From the NCBI RefSeq assembly GCF_022698145.1, contig NZ_JALDAX010000009.1, forward strand, positions 306,716-370,715: a stretch of DNA of 64,000 nucleotides, given 5' to 3'. The number at the start of each line of letters is the position of its first letter. Position 1 is the stretch's first letter. Made by a program: the position numbers and the translations under genes. This stretch comes from Streptomyces spinosisporus (GTDB taxonomy: Bacteria; Actinomycetota; Actinomycetes; Streptomycetales; Streptomycetaceae). The notes below the pieces were generated by a model. The model did not search any database and had not been told where the DNA came from. It saw nothing but the letters and a program-made list of their open reading frames with translations. This document shows positions 50,547 to 59,636 of the stretch, piece after piece.

Positions 50547-53500
50547 GTGACGCACCACCCCCCGACCCCGGACGAGTTGCTCCGCGCGGTCACCGACGCG
50601 CTGCCCGCGCAGGACGCCCCACCGGGTGAGGACGACAGCCTCATCTCCTGGGGCCTGGACTCGATCACCCTGATGAAGATCGCCGGCGGCTGGCGCAAGC
50701 AGGGAGTCAAGGTCTCCTTCGCCGAGCTGGCCAAGGAGCCGACCCTGAGCGCATGGCGCGAGCTGCTGGCCGCGCACGTCCCGGCACCCAAGCCCACGGG
50801 CCCCGCGCCCGTCCCGGTGTCGGTGACGCCCGAGGAGCCCTTCCCGCTCGCCGTCATGCAGCACGCCTACTGGATAGGCCGCGGCGAGGACACCACGCTG
50901 GGCTCCGTCGCCGCCCATCTCTACGTCGAGTTCGACGGCTCGGGTGTGGCGCCCGACCGGCTCGACGCGGCCGTACGGGCCCTGGCGGCCCGGCACGCGA
51001 TGCTGCGCGCCCGCTTCACCGACGACGGCCGCCAGCAGATCCTGCCCGAACTCGCCCGCCCCGCAACGGTGTTGCACGACCTGCGCGAACTGGACGAGGA
51101 GACGGCGGCGGCCGAGCTGGAGGACATCCGGCACTCCTCCTCGCACGCCCGCCTGGACGTCGCGGCCGGTGAGGTGTTCTCCGTCCAGCTCTCGCTGCTG
51201 CCGGGCGACCGGACCCGGCTGCATGTCGACGTCGACATGCTCGCCGCCGACGCCCTCAGCTACCGGGTGCTGCTCTCGGACCTGGCCGCCCTGTACCAGG
51301 ACCCCGAGGCGCCCCTGCCTCCCATCCGCACCAGCTACCCCGACTACCTCGCGGAGCGTGCCGATGTACGGCGGCTGAGCAGGGAGCAGTCGCAGGAGTG
51401 GTGGCGCCGCCGGGTGACCGAGCTGCCCAGCGCCCCCGAACTCCCGCTCGTCCCCGAGGCGGAGCGTGCCGACCCGACCCGGGTGACCCGGCGCCACCAC
51501 TGGCTGCCGCCCACCGAGAAGCAGCGCCTGACGGCCCGGGCGCACCAGCACGGGCTCACCCCGGCGATGGCCGTGGCGACCGCGTTCTCCGAGGTGCTGG
51601 CCGCCTGGAGCGGACAGCCGCGCTTCCTGCTGAACGTGCCGATGTTCGACCGCAGGGGCTCGCACCCCGATGTGGACCTGCTGGTCGGCGACTTCACCAG
51701 CTCGGTCCTGCTCGACGTCGACCTCACCGAGCAGGCGTCGTTCACGGAGCACGCGCGGCGGCTGCAGGACCGTATGCACACCGACGCCGCACACGCCGAC
51801 TACTCCGGCGTGGAAGTGCTGCGCGACCTCTCGCGCCATCACGGCGAGCAGGTCCTCGCCCCGGTCGTGTTCACCAGCGCCCTCAACCTGGGGGAGCTGT
51901 TCGACGCGGGCGTGACACGGTCGTTCGGCAAGCCGGTGTGGATCATCTCCCAGGGCCCGCAGGTGTTGCTGGACGCCCAGGTGACCGAGGTCGACGGCGG
52001 GCTGCTCGTCAACTGGGACGTCCGTGAGGACGCCTTCCCCGAGGGCATGGTCGACGCGATGTTCGCCGCCTTCCACGGCCTGGTGACCCTGCTCGGCACC
52101 GATGACACGGCCTGGGAGCAGCCGCTCCCCGCCCTGCTGCCCGCCGAGCAGAGCGCGGTGCGCGCCACCGTGAACGCCACCGACGGCCCCCGCAGCCACC
52201 GCCTGCTGCACCAGGGCTTCTTCGCGCGGGCGGCCGAGCGGCCCGAGGCACCGGCCCTGCTGTGGGGCGGTGAAGGCGCCCTGTCGTACGGCGAGTTGGC
52301 CGACCGGGCGCTGCGTATCGCGGCCGCTCTGGCCGAGCGCGGCACCCGCCCCGGCGACACCGTCGCCGTCAGCCTCCCCAAGGGCCCCGACCAGATCGCC
52401 GCGGCCCTCGGCGTGCTGGCGGCGGGAGCGGCGTACGTGCCGCTCGGCGTCGAGCAGCCCGCCGCCCGCCGTGACCGCATCCGGGCCACCGCCGGCTTCC
52501 GCCTCACCCTGACCGACGGGCGTCCGCTCGACGACCCGGACACACTGCCGGTCGCCGAGGCGGTCCTCGCGGACGCCCTTCCCGCGCCCGTGACCGTGGA
52601 CGAGGAACAGCCGGCCTATGTGCTGTTCACCTCCGGGTCCACCGGCGAGCCCAAGGGCGTCGAAGTGCCGCACCGGGCCGCCGTGAACACCGTCGACGAC
52701 CTCAACGAGCGCTTCGCGGTGGGCCCTTCGGACCGCTGCCTCGCCGTGTCCGCGCTGGACTTCGACCTGTCCGTCTACGACGTCTTCGGGCTGCTCGGCG
52801 CCGGTGGCGGCGTCGTCCTGGTGGACGAGGCCGACCGGCGCGAGGCCGGGCAGTGGGCCGAGCTGGTACGCGCCCACCGCGTCACCGTCCTCAACTGCGC
52901 ACCCCCGCTGCTCGACATGCTGCTGCTCACCACCGGACCCGGCCAACTCCAAGGGCTGCGCACCGTGTTGCTCGGCGGCGACTGGGTCGGCACCGACCTG
53001 CCCGGGCGGCTCGCCGAGCGGGCGCCGGGGTGCCGGTTCGTCGGACTGGGCGGCACGACCGAGACCGCGATCCACTCCACCGTCTGCGAGGTGACGGACG
53101 CTCAGGTGCCCGCGCACTGGCGGGCGGTGCCCTACGGCACACCGCTGCGCAATGTACGCTGCCGTGTCGCGGACGCCCACGGCCGGGACTGCCCGGACTG
53201 GGTGCCGGGCGAACTGTGGATCGGCGGCGACGGGGTGGCGCTCGGCTACCGGCGCGATCCCGGGCATACGGCCGAGAAGTTCGTGGAGCGGGACGGGCTG
53301 CGCTGGTACCGCACCGGCGACCTCGCCCGCTACTGGCCCGACGGCACCCTGGAGTTCCTGGGGCGCCGCGACCACCAGGTGAAGCTGCGCGGGTTCCGCA
53401 TCGAACTCGGCGAGGTGGAGGCGGCGCTCGCCGGGCATCCGAAGGTGCGCCGGGCCCTCGCGGGGCTGACGCACGGACAGGGCGTCCAGCTGGCGGCGGC

Positions 53501-54008
53501 GGTGGCCGCCGAGGGCGTGGCCGAGGACGAGCTGCGGGAGTGGGCCCGCGGCGTCCTGCCCCCGCACATGGTCCCGACCCGGATCACCGTGACGCGCGAG
53601 CTGCCGCTCACCTCCAACGGCAAGCTCGACCGCCGGGCCGTACAGCAACTGTGGGAGACCGACGAGGAGTTGGACCACCGGGCGCCCGGCACCGCCCTGG
53701 AGTCGGTGGTCGCCCGGATCTGGGCGGAGGTGCTGGGCGTCGAGCGCGTCGGACTCGACGACGGCTTCTTCGCCCTGGGCGGCGACTCGGTGCTCGCCAC
53801 CGCGATCGTGAGCCGGCTGCGCGAGGCCCTGGACACCTCCGAGGTGTCGGTGCGCGCCCTGTTCGCCACCCTCACCGCGGGCGGCATGGCCAAGCGGCTG
53901 TCCGCCGAGGAGGAGACACCCGGACGGCTCGAACAGATCGCCGCGATCCACCTGGAGATCGAGGGGATGTCGGCGGCGGAGGTCGACTCGGCACTCCGGG
54001 AGGGGTGA
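50547..54008 (+). CDS. NRPS4: ArCP-Cy-A-PCP, salicylate loading and heterocyclisation
   Basis: 1153 residues, the MbtB/HMWP2-N architecture. ArCP (about 12-75) with the phosphopantetheine Ser in LISWGLDSITLMKI. Cyclisation domain (97-525) with the DxxxxD motif DMLAAD replacing the HHxxxDG of C domains, and FPLAVMQHAYWIGRGED. A domain (550-1030), code read as D-L-Y-N-L-G-L-I-H-K, nearest the cysteine code D-L-Y-N-L-S-L-I-W-K but with Ser or Thr possible. PCP (1045-1115) LGGDSVLATAI. It should condense salicylate with Cys, Ser or Thr and cyclise to a thiazoline or oxazoline. GTG 50547 has GGAGG at 5 bases. Last gene of the operon, ahead of a hairpin. Confidence 0.93.
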   Translation: MTHHPPTPDELLRAVTDALPAQDAPPGEDDSLISWGLDSITLMKIAGGWRKQGVKVSFAELAKEPTLSAWRELLAAHVPAPKPTGPAPVPVSVTPEEPFPLAVMQHAYWIGRGEDTTLGSVAAHLYVEFDGSGVAPDRLDAAVRALAARHAMLRARFTDDGRQQILPELARPATVLHDLRELDEETAAAELEDIRHSSSHARLDVAAGEVFSVQLSLLPGDRTRLHVDVDMLAADALSYRVLLSDLAALYQDPEAPLPPIRTSYPDYLAERADVRRLSREQSQEWWRRRVTELPSAPELPLVPEAERADPTRVTRRHHWLPPTEKQRLTARAHQHGLTPAMAVATAFSEVLAAWSGQPRFLLNVPMFDRRGSHPDVDLLVGDFTSSVLLDVDLTEQASFTEHARRLQDRMHTDAAHADYSGVEVLRDLSRHHGEQVLAPVVFTSALNLGELFDAGVTRSFGKPVWIISQGPQVLLDAQVTEVDGGLLVNWDVREDAFPEGMVDAMFAAFHGLVTLLGTDDTAWEQPLPALLPAEQSAVRATVNATDGPRSHRLLHQGFFARAAERPEAPALLWGGEGALSYGELADRALRIAAALAERGTRPGDTVAVSLPKGPDQIAAALGVLAAGAAYVPLGVEQPAARRDRIRATAGFRLTLTDGRPLDDPDTLPVAEAVLADALPAPVTVDEEQPAYVLFTSGSTGEPKGVEVPHRAAVNTVDDLNERFAVGPSDRCLAVSALDFDLSVYDVFGLLGAGGGVVLVDEADRREAGQWAELVRAHRVTVLNCAPPLLDMLLLTTGPGQLQGLRTVLLGGDWVGTDLPGRLAERAPGCRFVGLGGTTETAIHSTVCEVTDAQVPAHWRAVPYGTPLRNVRCRVADAHGRDCPDWVPGELWIGGDGVALGYRRDPGHTAEKFVERDGLRWYRTGDLARYWPDGTLEFLGRRDHQVKLRGFRIELGEVEAALAGHPKVRRALAGLTHGQGVQLAAAVAAEGVAEDELREWARGVLPPHMVPTRITVTRELPLTSNGKLDRRAVQQLWETDEELDHRAPGTALESVVARIWAEVLGVERVGLDDGFFALGGDSVLATAIVSRLREALDTSEVSVRALFATLTAGGMAKRLSAEEETPGRLEQIAAIHLEIEGMSAAEVDSALREG

Positions 54009-54026
54009 CCGAGCGGAACGGCGGAG

Positions 54027-54053
54027 GGGCGGAACGCAGCGTGCGTCCCGCCC
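54027..54053. terminator. terminator after the NRPS operon
   Basis: GGGCGGAACGC (54027-54037) and GCGTCCCGCCC (54043-54053) form an 11-bp stem with one mismatch and a 5-base loop, between the convergent NRPS4 (ends 54008) and binding-protein (ends 54084) genes. Confidence 0.75.
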
Positions 54054-54083
54054 TTCGGCCGTACAACTGCTCTTGCCGTGCGG

Positions 54084-55097
54084 CTACTTGTCGAGCTTGG
54101 CGAAGCCGGGTTCGAGGTTGTCCAGTGCCCACGGGATGCCCAGCACGGAGGGGCTCCTGAGCTGGCTGACCGTCTCCACGTCCGTGACGAGGTAGTCGCC
54201 CTTCTTCACCGCGGACATGTTCTTCACCAGCGCGCTGGACTCGAACGCCTTCTGCAAATCCTTCGTGGTGAAGGCGATGATCACCAGGTCCGCGTCGAGC
54301 TTGTCGAGCTGCTCGAAGGACAGCTCACCCGTCGGACTGCCGCTGACCGTCTTGATGTTCTTGACCGACGGCGTGAGCCCCAGCCCCAGCTCGCCCATCA
54401 GTTTGGCGGCGAAGTCGCTCTCGGAGGCGATGGTGAAGATCTTGGCCGGGGTGTTGCCGATGGACAGGCTGTAGGTCTTGCCCGCCATCTTCGGATGGTT
54501 CGCCCTCACCTTGTCGATGTCGGCCTCGGTGTCCTTGATGACCTGCTCGGCCTGCCGCTCCTTGCCGACGGCCTTGCCGACCACCTGCACATGCTGCTGC
54601 CAGGTCTGCTGTCCCCAGGCCGTGGCGAAGCCGATGGTCGGGGCCACCGCGGACAGCTTCTTGTAGTCCTTGTCGAGCGTGAAGTCCGAGGTGGCGAGGA
54701 TCAGATCGGGCTGCAGCGCGGCCACCTGCTCGTAGTCGACGCCGTTGACGGTGTCGAGGAGCTTGGTCTTCTTGGTGTCGATCCTGTCCTTGAGCCACGG
54801 GTAGACGCCGTCGGAGGCGAAGGAGTCCTTGGAGACGGCGACCGGCGTGACGCCGAGGGCGTAGAGCGCGTCGACGTCGTCGGTGCCGCCGTTGCCGATG
54901 ACGACGACCCGCTTGGGCGCCGCGGAGATCTTCGTGTCGCCGAACTTGTGCTTGATGGTGACCGGGAACGCGGAGGAGCTCTCCGCCTTCGCCGCGTCCG
55001 TGGCGGAGTCGCCGTCGTCGTCCTTGACCGAGCCGCAGGCGGCCAGCCCGGCGATCAGGGTGAGGCTGAGGAGTGTGGTGCGCAGCGTTCTCGACAT
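54084..55097 (-). CDS. iron-siderophore ABC transporter substrate-binding lipoprotein (FecB/FepB family)
   Basis: 337 residues. Signal with lipobox LAAC (Cys21) after LLSLTLIAGL. The mature part is a type III (periplasmic binding protein 2) fold: ISAAPKRVVVIGNGGTDDVDALYALGVTPVAVSK, EQVAALQPDLILATSDFT, and the long bridging helix region with KLDADLVIIAFTT. It captures the ferric siderophore outside the membrane for the FecCD permeases at 26.6-28.7 kb. A GGAGG lies about 12 bases before ATG 55097. It has no iron box of its own and is probably cotranscribed with the formyltransferase gene upstream. Confidence 0.92.
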   Translation of the reverse strand: MSRTLRTTLLSLTLIAGLAACGSVKDDDGDSATDAAKAESSSAFPVTIKHKFGDTKISAAPKRVVVIGNGGTDDVDALYALGVTPVAVSKDSFASDGVYPWLKDRIDTKKTKLLDTVNGVDYEQVAALQPDLILATSDFTLDKDYKKLSAVAPTIGFATAWGQQTWQQHVQVVGKAVGKERQAEQVIKDTEADIDKVRANHPKMAGKTYSLSIGNTPAKIFTIASESDFAAKLMGELGLGLTPSVKNIKTVSGSPTGELSFEQLDKLDADLVIIAFTTKDLQKAFESSALVKNMSAVKKGDYLVTDVETVSQLRSPSVLGIPWALDNLEPGFAKLDK

Positions 55098-55163
55098 GGG
55101 TGGTCCGGTCCTCCTTCTTGATGGGCCGTCAGTGAGCGGTCGGTACGGGGCGGTCGGGGAGGT

Positions 55164-56117
55164 TCAGGGGCGGGAGGTGAGATAGCCGCCCATTGTGCGG
55201 AAGTAGTCCTTGGCGGCCAGCTCCGTGCCGTCCTCGGTGCGCACACGCCGCACCAGGAGTCCGTGGCCGCGCCCGGTGTGGGCGTCGGGTCCCGCGACGA
55301 TCACCACGCCGTCGCCCTCGGGGATGAAGATCCGGCCCGGTGTGCCGCCGTAGAAGCCCTCCGAGACGGCGGCCGAGACGATCCTGACCCGTTCGCCGCG
55401 GTGGAAGGCGTACGCGTTCGGATACGGGTCGGACTGGGCCCGCACGAGCCGCTCGAGGCGCTCGGCCGGCCAGGTCCAGTCGATCCGGCTGTCCTCAAGG
55501 GAGCGCTTGTGGAAGAAGCTTGCCCGCCTGCGGTCCTGGGGCTGCCACTGTCCGGCGTCCCGGCCGGAGGCGATCAGGTCGAGCGACTCGCGCACGATGG
55601 GGGCGATCAGGTCGACCGTGCGGTGGAAGAGGTCGGTCGCCGTGTCCTTGGGGCCGACCACCACCGAGCGCTGCATCAGGATGTCGCCGGCGTCGAGTTC
55701 GCCGTTCATGCGGTGCGCGGTGACGCCGACCCGCTCCTCCCCGTTGATCAGGGCCCAGATGATGGGCGAGAAGCCGGCGTAGGCCGGCAGCAGCGAGTCA
55801 TGCACGTTGAGGGTGCCGTGCGGGGGCAGGTCGTAGATCTCCGGGGGCAGCCAGGTGCGCCAGTTGTTGGCCACGAGGATGTCCGGCCGGGCGTCGCGCA
55901 GTGCGGCCTGCAGTTCGGGGTCGTCGGGGCGGTTGCGCAGGAGGACGGGGACGTCGTGCTTCTCGGCGAGTTCGGCGACGTCGTCGCCCCAGATCTTCTC
56001 GTAGGCATGGTCGCTCTTGGGGTGGGTGACCACGAGGACCACCTCGTGGTCGGAGTCCAGCAAGGCCTGGAGAGTGCGGTGGCCCCAGGTCTGGTAGCCG
56101 AACATGGCGACGCGCAT
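55164..56117 (-). CDS. N5-hydroxyornithine formyltransferase (10-formyl-THF dependent)
   Basis: 317 residues, similar in plan to methionyl-tRNA formyltransferase but of the siderophore type (CchA-like). MRVAMFGYQTWGHRTLQALL opens the N-terminal Rossmann part. NVHDSLLPAYAGFSPIIWALINGE carries the formyl-THF pocket, where NxHxSLLPxxxG and the following GVTAHRMNGELDAGDI supply the catalytic Asn, His and Asp. It formylates N5-hydroxyornithine for the second A domain of NRPS3. ATG 56117 follows GGGAG at 6 bases. It is divergent from the monooxygenase gene, with one iron box between them. Confidence 0.92.
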   Translation of the reverse strand: MRVAMFGYQTWGHRTLQALLDSDHEVVLVVTHPKSDHAYEKIWGDDVAELAEKHDVPVLLRNRPDDPELQAALRDARPDILVANNWRTWLPPEIYDLPPHGTLNVHDSLLPAYAGFSPIIWALINGEERVGVTAHRMNGELDAGDILMQRSVVVGPKDTATDLFHRTVDLIAPIVRESLDLIASGRDAGQWQPQDRRRASFFHKRSLEDSRIDWTWPAERLERLVRAQSDPYPNAYAFHRGERVRIVSAAVSEGFYGGTPGRIFIPEGDGVVIVAGPDAHTGRGHGLLVRRVRTEDGTELAAKDYFRTMGGYLTSRP

Positions 56118-56145
56118 GCGGTTCTCCCGTCCAACGACTCCATTG

Positions 56146-56164
56146 CAAGGTTAGGCTAACCTTA
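56146..56164. promoter_or_regulatory. iron box between formyltransferase and ornithine monooxygenase
   Basis: CAAGGTTAGGCTAACCTTA contains the AAGGTTAGGCTAACCTT palindrome, close to the DmdR/IdeR consensus though the outer bases differ. It lies 28 bases from the formyltransferase start and 36 bases from the monooxygenase start and could control both. Confidence 0.8.
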
Positions 56165-56200
56165 TCTAACATGTGGCTGCCTGAGGGAGGCGATGCCACG

Positions 56201-57526
56201 GTGAAGTCACCGCTCAACGGAACTGACACCACCTACGACGTCCTCGGAATCGGTTTCGGACCGTCAAATCTCGCGCTGGCCATAGCGATTGAGGAACACA
56301 ACGCAGAACTTCCAGCGGGGGAGCGGATCGACGCGCTCTTCCTGGAACGCCAGCCACGCTTCGGCTGGCACCGGGGCATGCTGATCGACGACGCGACCAT
56401 GCAGGTGTCCTTCCTCAAGGACCTGGTCACCCTGCGCAATCCGTCCAGCGACTTCAGCTTCCTGTGCTTCCTGCGGGAACGCGGCCGGCTGATCGACTTC
56501 CTGAACCAGAAGACGCTGTTCCCGCTGCGGGTCGAGTTCCACGAGTACTTCGAGTGGGCGGCGGCACGGGTCGCCCATCTGGTGGCGTACGACCACGTCG
56601 TCGTCTCCGTCGACCCGGTGCGCGACGAGTCGGGCACGGTCGCTCACTTCGAGGTGGTGTGCCGGGACCCCGAACGGCCCGGCCGCACGGTGACCTACCG
56701 GGCCCGGGACATCAGCGTGGCGGTCGGCCTGGAGCCCCATGTGCCGCCCGGCGTCGAGCTGTCCGAACGCGTCTGGCACAACAGCCAGTTGCTGCCCAGG
56801 GTGACCGAACTCGCCGCGCAGGGAACACCGGTGCGCCGGGCCGTCGTCCTGGGCGCCGGGCAGAGCGCGGCCGAGACCGTCGACTATCTGCACCGTTCCT
56901 TCCCCGAGGCCGAGGTGTGCGCCGTCTTCGCCAAGTACGGCTACACACCGGCCGACGACAGCCCGTTCGCCAACCGGATCTTCGACCCTCAGGCGGTGGA
57001 CACGTACTTCGTCGCCCCCTCCGAGGTGAAGCAGTCCCTGTTCGACTACCACCGCTCCACCAACTACTCGGTGGTGGACATGGAGTTGATCGAGGCCCTG
57101 TACGCCACCGCCTACCAGGAGAAGGTCGCCGGCCGGGAGCGGCTGCGCTTCCTGAACGTCTCCCGCATCCGCGACGTCGTGACCCGCGACGACGGCTCCC
57201 TCGACGTGACGGTGGAGTTCCTGCCCACGGGCGAGCAGCAGGTGCTGCGGGCCGACGTACTGGTGCACGCCACCGGCTACCGCCCCCGCGACCTGACCAC
57301 CCTGCTCGGCGAGGCCGCCAAGGTGTGTCTGCGCGACGACGGCGACGCCCTGCGGGTCAGCCGCGACCACCGGGTGGAGACGGCCCCCGACGTCACGGCC
57401 GGCATCTACCTCCAGGGCAGCACCGAGCACACCCACGGCCTCACCTCGACGCTCCTGTCGACCACGGCGATCCGCGCCGGGGAGATCCACCGGTCGCTGG
57501 TGGCACGGAGGGTGGCGTCCGTCTGA
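56201..57526 (+). CDS. L-ornithine N5-monooxygenase (SidA/CchB/IucD family)
   Basis: About 441 residues. FAD- and NADPH-dependent hydroxylase of the ornithine side chain. FAD site YDVLGIGFGPSNLALAIAIEEHN (GxGPxxL), MQVSFLKDLVTLRNPSSDFSFLCFL (family hallmark), NADPH site AVVLGAGQSAAETVDYLHR, and the ending DVLVHATGYRP then LQGSTEHTHGLTSTLLSTTAIRAGEI. GTG 56201 is used; ATG 56171 is also in frame but lies close to the iron box. It supplies N5-hydroxyornithine to the formyltransferase. The stop codon at 57524 falls inside the first unit of a 27-bp tandem repeat. Confidence 0.92.
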   Translation: MKSPLNGTDTTYDVLGIGFGPSNLALAIAIEEHNAELPAGERIDALFLERQPRFGWHRGMLIDDATMQVSFLKDLVTLRNPSSDFSFLCFLRERGRLIDFLNQKTLFPLRVEFHEYFEWAAARVAHLVAYDHVVVSVDPVRDESGTVAHFEVVCRDPERPGRTVTYRARDISVAVGLEPHVPPGVELSERVWHNSQLLPRVTELAAQGTPVRRAVVLGAGQSAAETVDYLHRSFPEAEVCAVFAKYGYTPADDSPFANRIFDPQAVDTYFVAPSEVKQSLFDYHRSTNYSVVDMELIEALYATAYQEKVAGRERLRFLNVSRIRDVVTRDDGSLDVTVEFLPTGEQQVLRADVLVHATGYRPRDLTTLLGEAAKVCLRDDGDALRVSRDHRVETAPDVTAGIYLQGSTEHTHGLTSTLLSTTAIRAGEIHRSLVARRVASV

Positions 57527-57559
57527 ACGGGCGGGAGGGTGCCGTCCGTCTGAACGGGC
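57507..57559 (+). repeat. 27-bp tandem repeat across the monooxygenase stop codon
   Basis: Two 26-base units (57507-57532 and 57534-57559), one base apart, with a single mismatch (GTGGCG against GTGCCG). Each contains CCGTCTGAACGGGC, so the TGA stop of the monooxygenase is duplicated in frame; the second copy is not read. Confidence 0.85.
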
Positions 57560-57591
57560 GAGCGCGACGGCCGTGCACGCGCGAAGGTGTT

Positions 57592-57636
57592 GGCCGTGCG
57601 GGGCGGACAGGGTGAACTCGCCCGCCCCGCACGGCC
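57592..57636. terminator. bidirectional terminator, monooxygenase / fusion gene
   Basis: GGCCGTGCGGGGCGG (57592-57606) pairs perfectly over 15 bases with CCGCCCCGCACGGCC (57622-57636) across a 15-base loop. It lies between the convergent monooxygenase and AMP-ligase/isochorismatase genes. Confidence 0.85.
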
Positions 57637-57638
57637 GT

Positions 57639-59489
57639 TCAGACCGCCTCGGCCGTCGAGTGGTCCGCGCCGAAGGCGGTCATCACCCGGTCCGTTGCCG
57701 TCACCGATCCGCAGGTGTCCGCGACCCACTCCAGGGCGAACTCGTGTCCGCCGGGGGACAGGTCGGCCACCGCGTCGGCGACCACGAAGGCCTCGATGTC
57801 CTGGGCCCAGGCGTCACCGGCGGTCATCAGGACGCCCGCGCGGGCGTACAGGCCGAGGATGACCACCTGGTCGCGCTCCAGTTCCCTGAGCCGTCCGTCC
57901 AGCCGGGTGCGGGCGAACGCGCTGTACTTGCGGGCGGTCAGGACGGTGTCACCGGCCCGCGGCTCCACTTGCGCCGCGAACGACTCGGCCTCCGCACCGG
58001 CCCACGGACCGTCGGGCCGCGCGTACGGCATCGGGCCCCCGCTGTCGGCCCTGCGCTCCCCGGCCGGTACCGAGTGGATGACGGGCACGCCCACGCGACG
58101 GGCCCCGGCGACCAACCGCCGTGCGTTCGCGAGGAGTTCGGTGACCGGGGCCGCCTGCTGTTCCACGGCACGCACGAAGCGGTTCTGCAGATTGAGGACG
58201 AGGAGGGCGGCCCGGGCCGGGTCGAGGGACCAGCCCGTCCGGTCGCTGGGCAGCATCGCGGGGGTCGGCATGACGTACGGGAACATCGGAGGCGTCATCT
58301 CGGTGTGCCCTTCGGACGGTTGCGGACGGGTCGGCCGGCTGCGCGGTGCGGGGATCGGGCGGACGGCCCGCACGCTCGCGGCCGGGCGGGCCGGTGCGTG
58401 CGGACCCCGCTCGACGACCACATGACCCGTGTCCGTCACATGGCCGTGCGCCCCGGTGCGGTGAAAGCCGTCGGCGGTGAAGAAGCAGGTGTCGTGCTCG
58501 GGAGAGCGCCAGTAGCCGCGGACCGTGGCGGGACCGCGGGTGAGCACATGGCCGCTGACGCCCACCGGGACCTCGCGGCCCTCCTCGTCGACGACGCGCA
58601 GCTCGTCGTCCGCCGAGGCCGGCCTGCCCTGGGTGGTCATGCGCGCCTCGAAGCCGTCGTCCGGGCGGGTCCAGGAGACCAGGCCCTCGACCGTGCCGAA
58701 GACCTGCGTGAGCGTGCAGCCGAGCGCGGGTCGCACCCGCCGCGCCACCCGCTCGTGGAAGGCGCCGCCCCCCACCACCAGCGTCCGCAGACTGCTCAGG
58801 TCGTACGCCGTGATGGCCGCGGCCTGCGTCCACCGCACGGCGAGCTCCGGCGGCAGCGACGTATGGGTCACCCGCTCCGCGGCGACCACGCCGAAGGCGA
58901 CGTCCGGGTCGGAGCAGTGACGCAGCACCAGTCGGCCCCCGGCGCACAGCACCGCCAGCCACTCCAGCAACCCCCGTGCTCCGACGGTCACTTCGGGCTC
59001 CACGACGAGATGCACCGTCTCCTCGTCGGCGCCGAGGGCCGCGGTCCGGTCCCGTACCGATCGCAACAGGCCGGGGTGGTCGAGCGGCACCAGCCGGGGG
59101 ACACCGACCCCGTCGCCGGCGAGCTGCAGCAGGGCGAGACCGTCGGGACCCGAGGGCTCGCCCTCCGCGGTGAATCCGCGCACGGCGCGCGTCACCGACT
59201 CGCGTACGCCCGGCGGTACGACGACGGGTACGGCGCCGAGCCGGACCAGCGCGAAGACCTGCGCGAACAGGTCCGGGGAACCGGCGAGCCGGACCACCAC
59301 CCGGTCACCGCGCCCGACTCCCCGCTCCGACAGCCGTGCCGCGCAGCGCCGTACGCGCTCGTCGAGTTCACCGAACGTCCAGGCCCGCCGAGCGCCCGCC
59401 GGATCGACGAGCGCCACTCGCGAGGGATGCCTCTCCACTCGTTCGCGCAGCAGGTCGTCGAGCGTGTGCCGGGATGCGTCGCTTCCCAC
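57639..59489 (-). CDS. degenerate AMP-ligase fused to degenerate isochorismatase (probable pseudoenzyme)
   Basis: 616 residues in one open frame. Residues 1-361 align with aryl-AMP ligases such as the one at 28730 (TFGELDERVRR, GCTLTQVFGTVEGLVSWTRPDDGF), but the P-loop SGGTTGKPK reads AGDGVGVPR (124-132), the YRTGD aspartate is lost (HRTGAH, 343-348), and the C-terminal subdomain with the catalytic lysine is missing. A Pro/Arg-rich linker (362-397) leads to an isochorismatase-like domain (398-616: MTPPMFPYVMPTPAML). There the catalytic Asp of HDMQN is Asn433 (LNLQN) and the Lys of TKWRYSAF is Ala519 (TARKYSAF). No ArCP follows. An iron box lies upstream at 59604. An internal ATG at 58298 could start the second domain alone. 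Confidence 0.85.
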   Translation of the reverse strand: MGSDASRHTLDDLLRERVERHPSRVALVDPAGARRAWTFGELDERVRRCAARLSERGVGRGDRVVVRLAGSPDLFAQVFALVRLGAVPVVVPPGVRESVTRAVRGFTAEGEPSGPDGLALLQLAGDGVGVPRLVPLDHPGLLRSVRDRTAALGADEETVHLVVEPEVTVGARGLLEWLAVLCAGGRLVLRHCSDPDVAFGVVAAERVTHTSLPPELAVRWTQAAAITAYDLSSLRTLVVGGGAFHERVARRVRPALGCTLTQVFGTVEGLVSWTRPDDGFEARMTTQGRPASADDELRVVDEEGREVPVGVSGHVLTRGPATVRGYWRSPEHDTCFFTADGFHRTGAHGHVTDTGHVVVERGPHAPARPAASVRAVRPIPAPRSRPTRPQPSEGHTEMTPPMFPYVMPTPAMLPSDRTGWSLDPARAALLVLNLQNRFVRAVEQQAAPVTELLANARRLVAGARRVGVPVIHSVPAGERRADSGGPMPYARPDGPWAGAEAESFAAQVEPRAGDTVLTARKYSAFARTRLDGRLRELERDQVVILGLYARAGVLMTAGDAWAQDIEAFVVADAVADLSPGGHEFALEWVADTCGSVTATDRVMTAFGADHSTAEAV

Positions 59490-59603
59490 GGAACGGTCTC
59501 CTCGCAGTCACGGAGCCCGGCGCACAAGGGGGCTGCGGCTGCGCGGAGCGGCGGCGAGTGGCACGACTCGGCCCCGGCGCGGCCTCCCGGTCGGGCGTGC
59601 TGC

Positions 59604-59622
59604 TTAGGTTAGCCTCACCTAA
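59604..59622. promoter_or_regulatory. iron box upstream of the AMP-ligase/isochorismatase fusion
   Basis: TTAGGTTAGCCTCACCTAA, a full-length match to the 19-bp type, lies 115 bases upstream of the fusion gene start (59489) and 15 bases after the amidohydrolase stop. It links the fusion gene to the siderophore regulon. Confidence 0.9.
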
Positions 59623-59636
59623 GCGCGCTTGTCGCG

